Source: Acidobacteriaceae bacterium (GTDB lineage: Bacteria; Acidobacteriota; Terriglobia; Terriglobales; Acidobacteriaceae). Taken from it: DNA of 64,000 nucleotides. Below, in pieces: positions 18,702-27,225 of the stretch (position 1 is its first letter; each line of letters starts with the position of its first letter). The translations under genes were made by a program, and so were the position numbers. The stretch spans positions 77,363 to 141,362 of the forward strand of contig PLIO01000070.1 of the NCBI GenBank assembly GCA_003140075.1. The letters are read 5' to 3'. Below the pieces are notes generated by a model. That model saw nothing but the letters and a program-made list of their open reading frames with translations, was not told where the DNA came from and made no database searches.

Positions 18702-19577
18702 TCATGAATGCGCGAACGCCCAGTAGAGCTCTCGAGCCTTGGTATAGATCGGACCGAATGGCAGCGAACGGTCGCCGATCCGCGTCACCGGCACCACTTT
18801 CGAGTAGTTTCCCGTGGCGAAAATCTCATCTGCCTTCTCAAAGTCCGCGTAGGTGAGAGTTTTCTCCACCACAGTCACGCCCGCTTTCTGTAGCAGTCCG
18901 ATCACCCTTTGCCGGGTGATGCCAGCGAGAAACGTTCCATTCGGAATTGGTGTGAGAACGACGCCATCCTTTGCCATGAAAACGTTCGAGGTAGCCAGTT
19001 CGGCGACGTTGCCCAGCATGTCGCAGACAATCGCATTGTCGAAGCCCCGGGCGTGCGCTTCGAAAAGTGCGCGCGAGTTGTTCGGATAAAGGCATCCCGC
19101 CTTGGAATCGACTGGCATCGTCTCAATGGTAGGCCGGCGAAAGGGAGACACCGTAACCGAAAAGCCTTTCGGCGTGCGCATCGGCGCTTCGTAGATGGAG
19201 AGACACCATCGGGTGGACTCGGGGTCGTGCGCCTGAACCCACGGACCTTCATTCTCCGCCCAGTACATGGGCCGAATGTAGAGCGCAGCATCTTTGTCGA
19301 AGCGCGCTACGCCCTCGCGCGCCAGCCTGATCCACTCTTCGGTCGACACCGTGGGTTTGAGGAAGAGCTTCTTTGCGGAGTCGTTTACGCGTGCGCAATG
19401 GAGATCAAGATCGGGTGTGACGCCTTCAAACGCACGCGCGCCATCGAAGACAATTGAGCAAAGCCACGCGGCGTGGGTGCGCGGACCCATAATCGGCACG
19501 TTGCCTTCGTGCCAGGCCCCCTCGAAATATGTCCAGGTCTTGGTCCAACCGGTTCCGAGTGTCACTTCCGTCTCCAC
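18702..19577 (-). CDS. Class IV (branched-chain type) aminotransferase
   Basis: SIVFDGARAFEGVTPDLDLHCAR, NNSRALFEAHARGFDNAIVCDMLGNVAELATSNVFM. Confidence 0.88.
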   Translation of the reverse strand: METEVTLGTGWTKTWTYFEGAWHEGNVPIMGPRTHAAWLCSIVFDGARAFEGVTPDLDLHCARVNDSAKKLFLKPTVSTEEWIRLAREGVARFDKDAALYIRPMYWAENEGPWVQAHDPESTRWCLSIYEAPMRTPKGFSVTVSPFRRPTIETMPVDSKAGCLYPNNSRALFEAHARGFDNAIVCDMLGNVAELATSNVFMAKDGVVLTPIPNGTFLAGITRQRVIGLLQKAGVTVVEKTLTYADFEKADEIFATGNYSKVVPVTRIGDRSLPFGPIYTKARELYWAFAHS

Positions 19578-19641
19578 TGCCTGTTCTTCGTAAGCTACGC
19601 CACCCGAATTTAGGGCGTCAATAACTCACGCGGTCCGGTAC

Positions 19642-21099
19642 TCATTTCGCACGGCTTGCATAACCGAAGATGGACTTCAGCTCGAGGAATTCTTCCAGCC
19701 CAGCCTCGCCCCACTCGCGGCCGTTGCCTGACTGTTTGTAGCCGCCAAAGCAACCGGCGAAGTCGACCCGCGCGTTATTGATGTGTACGTTGCCCGAACG
19801 AATTCGCTTGGCAACCCGCCGCGCGTGTTCGAGGTCTGCCGAACTCACAAAGCCTGACAAACCATAAGGCGTGTCATTCGCAATTCGGACTGCGTCGTCT
19901 TCATCTTCGTAGGGAATCATGCAAAGGACCGGGCCGAATATCTCTTCGCGCGCGACGGTCATCTCGTTGCTGACATCGGCAAACACGGTCGGCTTGACGA
20001 AGTAGCCTTTGTCTTTATTTATACCCTCGGGATTTATGCCCTCGGGACGTCCGGGACCGCCGGCGATCAAGTTTGCGCCCACTTCGATGCCCTGGGCGAT
20101 TAAGCGCTGCACTTTTTCGAACTGAGCTTTGCTGGCGAGCGGGCCCATGTGCGTGGCTTCTGCAGACGGTTCGCCGACCTGGGTAGCATCCGCGGTTTTC
20201 TTCGCTGCTGCGATCGCCTGTGCCATCTTCGACCTCGGAACCAGCATGCGCGTGGGAGCGTTGCAGGATTGACCGGTATTGCGAAAACACGCTTGCACGC
20301 CTTCCTTGACCGCTCCATCGAGATCGGCATCGTCCAAAATAATGTGGGCCGACTTGCCGCCGAGCTCCTGTGTAACCCGCTTAACCGTAGGGGCGGCGGC
20401 TAAAGCAACGGCGATTCCTGCCCGCGTGGATCCAGTGAAGGAAACCATGGCTACATCGGGATGCGAAGAAATCGCTCTACCGACCGTGGGCCCATCGCCA
20501 TTTACTAAGTTAAAAATACCGGGCGGAGTTCCCGCTTCGTGGAGAATCTCCGCAAATAAATATGCCGAGAGAGGCGCAATCTCGCTGGGCTTGAGGACCA
20601 TGGTGCACCCGGCGGCGAGAGCCGGCGCGACCTTGGCGACAACCTGGTTCATCGGCCAGTTCCAGGGTGTAATGAGCCCGCAAACTCCAATCGGTTCTTT
20701 TCGCATCAGCGTCGAGCCCTTGAGATCTTCGAACTTGAACTGCTCCAGAACTTTCACAATCTCAAACAAATGCCCCAGACCAGCCGGAGTTTGTGCCGCT
20801 CGTGCGAGAGAAATGGGACATCCCATCTCCTGCGAAATAGTTTCGGCCATGGCTTCAGACTTGGCCTTGTAGATCTCGATGATCCGCCGCAGAAGCGCCA
20901 ACCGCTCCTCAACAGTGGCTTCCGAGTACGACTCGAAGGCGCTCTTGGCTGCGGCCACGGCTTTATCGACGTCGGAAGAGCTGCCGAGCGAGATCGTTGC
21001 GATGGGTTGCTCGTTTGCGGGATTGATGACTTCGAAGTCGTGAGCTTTGCTCGGACTGACCCATTTCCCATCGATGTAAAACTGCCGGCAATCCTTCAT
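19642..21099 (-). CDS. NAD(P)-dependent aldehyde dehydrogenase
   Basis: TPWNWPMNQVVAKVAPALAAGCTMVLKPSE, FTGSTRAG, ELGGKSAHIILDDAD, GQSCNAPTR. Confidence 0.93.
   Translation of the reverse strand: MKDCRQFYIDGKWVSPSKAHDFEVINPANEQPIATISLGSSSDVDKAVAAAKSAFESYSEATVEERLALLRRIIEIYKAKSEAMAETISQEMGCPISLARAAQTPAGLGHLFEIVKVLEQFKFEDLKGSTLMRKEPIGVCGLITPWNWPMNQVVAKVAPALAAGCTMVLKPSEIAPLSAYLFAEILHEAGTPPGIFNLVNGDGPTVGRAISSHPDVAMVSFTGSTRAGIAVALAAAPTVKRVTQELGGKSAHIILDDADLDGAVKEGVQACFRNTGQSCNAPTRMLVPRSKMAQAIAAAKKTADATQVGEPSAEATHMGPLASKAQFEKVQRLIAQGIEVGANLIAGGPGRPEGINPEGINKDKGYFVKPTVFADVSNEMTVAREEIFGPVLCMIPYEDEDDAVRIANDTPYGLSGFVSSADLEHARRVAKRIRSGNVHINNARVDFAGCFGGYKQSGNGREWGEAGLEEFLELKSIFGYASRAK
20017..20046. repeat. 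15-bp in-frame tandem duplication within the aldehyde dehydrogenase gene
   Basis: ATTTATACCCTCGGG / ATTTATGCCCTCGGG, encoding PEGIN-PEGIN. Confidence 0.9.
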
Positions 21100-21234
21100 T
21101 CATGCTCCAATCGGCAACACCAGGTAAGCACAAAGGTGTTCACCCTTCATGTTACCGCGAGTTTGCGTGGAGCTTTCCAAAGTCTTGGCACCAAGGTTTT
21201 TCTTGAAGGAAGCTGATGGTGTTAAGGTGAAACC

Positions 21235-22218
21235 GTGCGCCCGCTGGCGCTTCGCACTACGCGGGCGAATGGGTGCATTTTGCAGGACACGACGAACCGA
21301 GCATCGACTTCCAAATTGTCGCCACTTCTAGTTTTTTCAATGCTGGGAGCGATTTCTCTGGCGATCTGGTGGGGTTCGCTCTTGTCTACGTTTGCTCTGG
21401 CTCTGAGCGACGAGCAATTCACCCACGTCCTGCTGATTGTGCCTATCAGCGCGGCCTTGATCATCCTGGATTGGCGCTCGCCCGAACCCTCCACCGGATC
21501 GGCCGTGAGGATTGGTTCAGCATTGCTGGCCGTCGCCGCTTTGCTGACCTGCGTTGTGAGATTGAAAGTGGCCGCGCTGGTCCCCGATTGTCAGCTTGCG
21601 GTGAACATGCTGGCGTTGGTGCTGTGGTGGATCGCGGCTTTTGTCTTTTGTTTCGGCACCGGTGCGTTCCGGCGCGCGCTCTTTCCTCTTTGCTTCCTAT
21701 TCTGGCTGGTGCCTTTCCCAGATTTCGTTTTGGCTCCCGTCATTAGTTGGCTGCAGCAAGGCTCTGCCGCTTCTGCCCATATACTTTTCGCGGCGGTGGG
21801 TGTTCCCGTGGCACAACATGGGATGCTGTTGCATATTCCAGGTCTGACGCTCGAGGTTGCGCCGGAGTGCAGCAGCATCCGTTCGAGCTTGATATTGATG
21901 GTCACGACCATGGTTCTTGCGCAGCTTCTCCTGCGCTCACCCTGGCGAAAGGCCTTGATCATCGCTGTGGCCATCCCTCTTTCTGTCGCCAAGAACGGGC
22001 TTCGCATATTTGCCCTCGGAATGCTCGCAACCCGCGCGAGCCCGAGCTTTCTGACGGGGAGACTCCATCGCCAGGGCGGGATCATCTTCTTTCTCATCGC
22101 TCTGGCTGCGGTATTCCTGCTTATTTGGATTTTGCGCCGGGGTGAATCGGAAAAGCCAAGACTCGCGTCGGGAGATGCGGTTCGAAAACAGACCGAACTT
22201 AAGGTCGATTCAACTTAG
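21235..22218 (+). CDS. Exosortase/archaeosortase family protein
   Basis: Multi-TM protein with PECSSIRSSLILM (Cys-containing exosortase motif) and AKNGLRIFALGML; exact start uncertain. Confidence 0.85.
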   Translation: MRPLALRTTRANGCILQDTTNRASTSKLSPLLVFSMLGAISLAIWWGSLLSTFALALSDEQFTHVLLIVPISAALIILDWRSPEPSTGSAVRIGSALLAVAALLTCVVRLKVAALVPDCQLAVNMLALVLWWIAAFVFCFGTGAFRRALFPLCFLFWLVPFPDFVLAPVISWLQQGSAASAHILFAAVGVPVAQHGMLLHIPGLTLEVAPECSSIRSSLILMVTTMVLAQLLLRSPWRKALIIAVAIPLSVAKNGLRIFALGMLATRASPSFLTGRLHRQGGIIFFLIALAAVFLLIWILRRGESEKPRLASGDAVRKQTELKVDST

Positions 22219-22730
22219 CGATGGGCAAGGTCAAACGTCACGGCTGCTGCGGAGGAGCTGATGTTCAGCATGGAGATATACCGTTCCATCTTGTGATGGC
22301 CGGTCTTGTGGAAGAAGTAGCTGAGCCCGACCACGCCAGCCGTCTCGCCAGCGAAGTTCACGGCAAGCCCCGCGGTGCTGCCGCTGAACACACGCGTCAC
22401 AGGGTTCAGTTCCTGGCCGCCGCCGTGCAGATTGTCCTTGGTCACAACGAAATCGGCGGCGCTGAACGCGGCGTTTGTCGCAAACAGAATGCTATTTTCA
22501 CGATCCCAGAATCGATGGCTCGGCGCCTCGGGAAGTCTGGTGGGTTGAACCGAGCTCACCATCGGGGCAGGTTCCATAGCCGCGGGTTGGAGCAAAGCGG
22601 CAGAGACCTCCTGGGACAGCACCGGCCGGCACAAACCCAGCACTGCCAACAAGATTGCTGCCCTGTAGCGAACGATCCCGCGAAGCCATTTTGTCTGCAT
22701 AAACTTTAGTGAGTGCCGAGCATCGGCCAC
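22215..22730 (-). CDS. Hypothetical membrane-associated protein
   Basis: N-terminal signal/TM-like segment (RAAILLAVLGLCRPVLS); start may be ATG at 22700 (MQTKWLRG). Confidence 0.6.
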   Translation of the reverse strand: MADARHSLKFMQTKWLRGIVRYRAAILLAVLGLCRPVLSQEVSAALLQPAAMEPAPMVSSVQPTRLPEAPSHRFWDRENSILFATNAAFSAADFVVTKDNLHGGGQELNPVTRVFSGSTAGLAVNFAGETAGVVGLSYFFHKTGHHKMERYISMLNISSSAAAVTFDLAHR

Positions 22731-22731
22731 C

Positions 22732-22741
22732 TGTACTAGTA
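22732..22741. repeat. 10-bp perfect palindrome GTACTAGTAC
   Basis: Read directly just upstream of the minus-strand gene ending at 22215. Confidence 0.6.
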
Positions 22742-22819
22742 CTAACGCAAGTGCCTAGCCACCGAGAATGGCTCCTAAGTGCCAGTAAGATGTTTGGAAT
22801 GATTACTTTAGGTGTGACT

Positions 22820-22862
22820 GGAGTGACTAAAGTCACTCCCCGTATGCAAGAGCTTGCATACG
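22820..22862. repeat. Two adjacent perfect inverted repeats: GGAGTGACT-AA-AGTCACTCC and CGTATGCAAG-AG-CTTGCATACG
   Basis: Read directly at 22820-22839 and 22841-22862, in the divergent intergenic region between 22730 (-) and 22992 (+). Confidence 0.9.
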
Positions 22863-22991
22863 CGCGAGCGTTTCTCTCGTTGGACCGACGTTGAAGGTTG
22901 ATGTGAGCTAGGAAGCCGTCGCCCTCAGCGTCAAGCAGCTTGTGAGTCCGGTAGAATGCTCCGTTCTTGCGGATGAGGCGTCCGGAGGTTC

Positions 22992-23510
22992 ATGATCCGC
23001 AACGTGGGAGCGAGACAACAGGTGAGAAGCTTATCGATCTTCGTCAAACTGACACCAGCGGTTCTGGGAGTAGTCGCGTTCGTGACCTTGAGTTGCACGC
23101 CGCGGAACGAGAGCCAAACCAGGCACACACCGAGTCCCGGCGATGGAAAGGCGCCACAGTCGGCCGAAATCCCGATGTGCAGCGGAGCTCCCGCCGCTTC
23201 GTCTGACGGGCACACGCCTTCGCAGGTCAATCCGCATCCGCACTCCGTGACGCTCTCGTGGAATGCGGCCATTCCCGCGACCAGGTCACCGCTGGATGCG
23301 ATCAAGGGTTACTACGTGTATCGCAGTCTCGCGTCTCATCGATACCGCGAGAGAGATAGAATCAGCGATTCAATCGTTCTGGGCACCCGATGTATCGATA
23401 CCGCTGTCGAGCCCCGAAAGACGTACTTCTACGTCGTCAAGGCAGTTACGACAGGCGGAAAGCAGAGCAAATCGTCACTCGAGATTAAGGCAGCGGTTCC
23501 CTTTCCCTGA
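22992..23510 (+). CDS. Putative secreted protein/lipoprotein with a fibronectin type III-like domain
   Basis: Hydrophobic N-terminus ending in FVTLSCTPR; Fn3-like SVTLSWNAA...KGYYVYRS...YFYVVKAVTTGGKQSKSS. Confidence 0.65.
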   Translation: MIRNVGARQQVRSLSIFVKLTPAVLGVVAFVTLSCTPRNESQTRHTPSPGDGKAPQSAEIPMCSGAPAASSDGHTPSQVNPHPHSVTLSWNAAIPATRSPLDAIKGYYVYRSLASHRYRERDRISDSIVLGTRCIDTAVEPRKTYFYVVKAVTTGGKQSKSSLEIKAAVPFP

Positions 23511-23551
23511 CGCGCATCGAGCGCGGTCGTGATCATAGGAGAAATAGCCTT

Positions 23552-24826
23552 CTACGGGACCACCGCTTGCACTGGCGTCGAGCGAGTGCTCTCCTGTCCA
23601 CTGGAGTTCACCGAAGTGGCAGCATAGTAATAAGTCTGCCCGGAGACGACCGTGCTATCGGTATAGGCAGTATTGGACTCCAGGATGGGATTTATTTTGG
23701 CATACGTGCCGTTCGTGCTCGCGCTCCGATAAACGTTGTAGCCCACTGCATCCGCGCTGGAATTCCAGAAGAGGTTGACGCTGTAGGCAGTCACGGTACC
23801 GGTGCCATTCAGCGATTCAACCGCTTGGGAGTTGGATGCATTGCTGCCGAACGTGAGAGCGCCAGACACCGTACCGCTGCTTTGTGGCGTGAAGGCTACA
23901 TTGAATGACATGCTCTGCCCCGTGGCGATCGTCAACGGGAAAGAGGCTCCATTCAAGACAAATTGCGAACTGCTGCTGCTGGCAGAGGATACCGTCACAG
24001 TTGCACCCACTGCGCTCATCGTCATTGGTTCAGTCTGTGTTGTTCCAACCGGCACGTTGCCGAAACTCAGCGGCGCCGGAGCTATGGTTAGCTGACCCGT
24101 CGTCGTTCCCGTGCCGGAAAGAGGGACGGTTAGCGCGGGACTAACCACAAGCAGGCTCCCCCCGACTGTGCCGGATGATTGCGGGTTGAACGTGACATTG
24201 AATGTGGCGCTTTGCCCGGCAGCCAAAGTCAGAGGTAGATTAGGCCCGCTCATTGAGAATCCGCTACCAGTTGTCGTAACCGCCAACAGGGTCACCTTCC
24301 AGGAACGGTCGTTCGTGAGCACCACGGGCACAGTGGCACTGCTCCCTACCGCCACCTGGCCAAACGAAGCACTCGATGGCGTGGCGGTCACGGACTCGCT
24401 ACTCACGCCCGCGCCCTCAGCGTCAAGCGTTAAGGTGGAGTTGGACGCATCGCTGGAGAACTTGATCGTTCCCTGCGTCCACCCGTTCGCCGAGGGAGTG
24501 AAGCTCACACTCACCCCGACGCTTTGCCCCGCTGCTAACGAAAGGGGGAGGCTCAGCTGGGGCGCCGTGAACTCTCTGTTGCTGATCGTGACTTCCGAGA
24601 TCGTGACACTCGTCTGCCCTGTATTCGTCACGGTCGCCATCAAGGTCTCGCTCTGACCCGTGATGATGTCGCCAAATTGAAGGCCCGTGGGATTGCAAGT
24701 GAGTTGTCGGGTGGCTGCACCGGCACTCACCGACGCTATGCCAAACAGCAGGATTGCCAAACCGATGGTTGGAAAATGGATTGCGGGGACGGAGAAAGAC
24801 TGGATGATGGACTGGGGGAGTCGCAT
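23552..24826 (-). CDS. Secreted choice-of-anchor D (ASH-like) repeat protein with C-terminal Fn3 domain
   Basis: Repeated blocks of the form LSFGNVPVGTTQT...VTFNPQSSGT(V)SGxL; C-terminal SVNLFWNSSADAVGYNVYRS...YYYAATSVNSSGQES. Confidence 0.85.
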   Translation of the reverse strand: MRLPQSIIQSFSVPAIHFPTIGLAILLFGIASVSAGAATRQLTCNPTGLQFGDIITGQSETLMATVTNTGQTSVTISEVTISNREFTAPQLSLPLSLAAGQSVGVSVSFTPSANGWTQGTIKFSSDASNSTLTLDAEGAGVSSESVTATPSSASFGQVAVGSSATVPVVLTNDRSWKVTLLAVTTTGSGFSMSGPNLPLTLAAGQSATFNVTFNPQSSGTVGGSLLVVSPALTVPLSGTGTTTGQLTIAPAPLSFGNVPVGTTQTEPMTMSAVGATVTVSSASSSSSQFVLNGASFPLTIATGQSMSFNVAFTPQSSGTVSGALTFGSNASNSQAVESLNGTGTVTAYSVNLFWNSSADAVGYNVYRSASTNGTYAKINPILESNTAYTDSTVVSGQTYYYAATSVNSSGQESTRSTPVQAVVP

Positions 24827-25238
24827 GCATCCAGTATGGGAACCCGTCACTGCGCCGAGTAGATTCCGGCAGTACATGAACCGCATTGGCCGGTAGGCCA
24901 ACAGGTCCAAATCGGAACTGATTGCCCATTAAGGGGCCCAAACTCGAATAGAAAATCGGAAGGGCATGAAGTGGTAGATGGGCACGTCCTCGGCAACTGC
25001 CAACTGAACGGAATTATGATTTGCATGAGCGCCGGCCGTTCACAGTATTCGACTCGAACGACGCTTCGCTGCCAGCACGCTCACGGAGCATCAGGGAAGG
25101 CCACTCATTGTTTGGACAGGGAGCGCCCAAATGCCTAATACCACTTGAGTATCGGAGTGAAACGAAAAAGGTAGGAATGCGCCGGTAGAACTGAATGCTG
25201 GGAGCGCGTGTACAATCCCTCAGCATCGGGAATGCTCA

Positions 25239-25592
25239 ATGAACCCTCCCACGCAGCGTAGCTCGCGGAACTTGCCCGATCGGGCAGAATGGGATCGGAT
25301 TGCCACCAGTGCACAATTTCAAGACTTGTTGGCCAGGAAAAAAGCATTCATTCTTCCAGCCCTTCTGTTTTTTCTCGTGTACTACCTGCTTCTTCCTATT
25401 CTGGTCGGGTGCGCACCAATACTGATGTCTAATCGAGTGCTCGGAACCGTGACTCTGGCGTACCTATTCGCGCTCTCCCAATTCGCCGTGGGGTGGGCGA
25501 TTGCCGGGTTATACCTAAGGGCTTCTACGAAGTTCGACAAGCTCATCGAGGATCTCCTTGCGCGGGCGAATGGTTCCGAAGGAGGGAGGTGA
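25239..25592 (+). CDS. DUF485 family membrane protein
   Basis: Two-TM short protein (FQDLLARKKAFILPALLFFLVYYLLLPIL) directly upstream of an ActP-like symporter. Confidence 0.85.
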   Translation: MNPPTQRSSRNLPDRAEWDRIATSAQFQDLLARKKAFILPALLFFLVYYLLLPILVGCAPILMSNRVLGTVTLAYLFALSQFAVGWAIAGLYLRASTKFDKLIEDLLARANGSEGGR

Positions 25593-27209
25593 GTGTCGAT
25601 TGCCCTGGTTGTTTTCCTCGCATTCATCGCAGGTACTCTCGGAATCACATATTGGGCTGCGAAGCGCTCCCGCGGAGCTAGCGCGTATTTCGCCGCCGGT
25701 CGTGGCATCACAGCCTGGCAAAATGGATTTGCAGTAGCGGGTGATTTCATGAGTGCGGCGTCATTTCTCGGGATTGTCGGTCTGATTGCACTGCAGGGGT
25801 TCGACGGATTTTTGTATGCGGTTGGCGGCTTTGCCGCTTTCGTGACGATCCTCCTGTTGGTCGCGGAACCACTTCGCAACACCGGGAAATACACCATGGG
25901 AGATGTGTTGGCCTACCGCCTGCGGCCACGGCCAGTGCGGGCGCTGGCTGCTCTCAGCACACTGGCGACGATTCTGTTTTACATGATTGCGCAAATGGTT
26001 GGTGCGGGAGCGCTGGTGGCGCTGCTTCTGGCGAATTCCGGCATCAGCTACAACATGGCGGTAACCGGAGTGGGCATCCTGATGATGGTATACGTGGTTT
26101 TCGGCGGCATGTTGGCGACCACGTGGGTGCAGATCGTCAAAGCTATGCTGTTATCGACGTGCGCCTTCGCTCTGACCATCTTGGTGTTGGGACATTTTCA
26201 TTTTGATCTCGGCGAGTTCTTTGCCGCGGCCAGCCGGGTCGCATACCATCAGAAAGATCAACTGGTTGTCCGAGACTTCCTACAACCCGGTTTGCACTAC
26301 AAGCCGCCCTATGGGCCGCTCGATTTGATCTCCCTAGGGCTGGTATTCGCTGTCGGAACAGCGGGGCTTCCGCACATTCTGGTGAAGTTCTACACCGTGC
26401 CTGACGCGCAAACAGCACGCAAGAGCGTAGTGTGGGCCATGATTCTGATCGGCAGCTTTTATGTAATGACCTCCGTGCTCGGCCTCGGCGCGGCCGCCAT
26501 CGTGGGCCCAGACTATATTGTCACTCACGGTGGAACCAACATGAGTGGTCCGCTGTTGGCACAAGCTCTGGCGGGTGACGTTTTTCTGGCTCTGGTGTCG
26601 GCCGTTGCTTTCGCCACGATTCTTGCCGTTGTGGCGGGCTTGACGATCAGCGCATCCACTTCCTTCGCTCACGATTTCTGGATCAATGTGATCCACCATG
26701 GAGTGGAGCGGAGGTCCGGCGAAACGGTCCTGATGGCGCGGGTTTCGGCGCTGGCGGTTGGAGCGGTTGCAATTATGATCGCGATTGCATTGGGACCGGC
26801 GTCCAATGCCGGGATTCTCGCAACCCTCGGCATGGCGGTGGCCGCCTCCGCGAACTTTCCCGTCGTTGTGCTCTCGATCTTCTGGCGTCGCTTCAATACC
26901 GCGGGGGCCATCGCCGGTTTGTCGGTTGGCCTGCTGGCCTCGATCGGGCTCATCCTGGCGAGTCCGAACTTCATGGGCATCGATCCACTCAACGCAACCG
27001 GGACCGTACACCACCTGATTCAAGCGAAGGCGTGGTTTCCATTGGAGAACGTAGGCATCGTGAGCGTGCCGCTCGGTTTTTTGGCGGCGATTGTAGGCAC
27101 TCTGCTCAGCGATGAACCCAGTTCCGAAGCGAAGTTCAACGAGTTCATGGTCCGCGCGAACACGGGGCTGGGAGCGGAAGAAGCCGCGGCAAAAACCACC
27201 GTGAGCTGA
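25593..27209 (+). CDS. actP: Cation/acetate symporter-like sodium:solute symporter
   Basis: SSS-family topology, YFAAGRGITAWQNGFAVAGDFMSAASFLG, partner DUF485; GTG start. Confidence 0.88.
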   Translation: MSIALVVFLAFIAGTLGITYWAAKRSRGASAYFAAGRGITAWQNGFAVAGDFMSAASFLGIVGLIALQGFDGFLYAVGGFAAFVTILLLVAEPLRNTGKYTMGDVLAYRLRPRPVRALAALSTLATILFYMIAQMVGAGALVALLLANSGISYNMAVTGVGILMMVYVVFGGMLATTWVQIVKAMLLSTCAFALTILVLGHFHFDLGEFFAAASRVAYHQKDQLVVRDFLQPGLHYKPPYGPLDLISLGLVFAVGTAGLPHILVKFYTVPDAQTARKSVVWAMILIGSFYVMTSVLGLGAAAIVGPDYIVTHGGTNMSGPLLAQALAGDVFLALVSAVAFATILAVVAGLTISASTSFAHDFWINVIHHGVERRSGETVLMARVSALAVGAVAIMIAIALGPASNAGILATLGMAVAASANFPVVVLSIFWRRFNTAGAIAGLSVGLLASIGLILASPNFMGIDPLNATGTVHHLIQAKAWFPLENVGIVSVPLGFLAAIVGTLLSDEPSSEAKFNEFMVRANTGLGAEEAAAKTTVS

Positions 27210-27225
27210 ATCTGGTCTCGATTCT

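Noticed and set aside
23802-24656. Repetitive DNA in the ASH-repeat gene considered as a possible CRISPR or minisatellite
   Set aside because: Repeats are degenerate, about 300 bp apart and in frame; they are protein domain repeats, not a CRISPR array.
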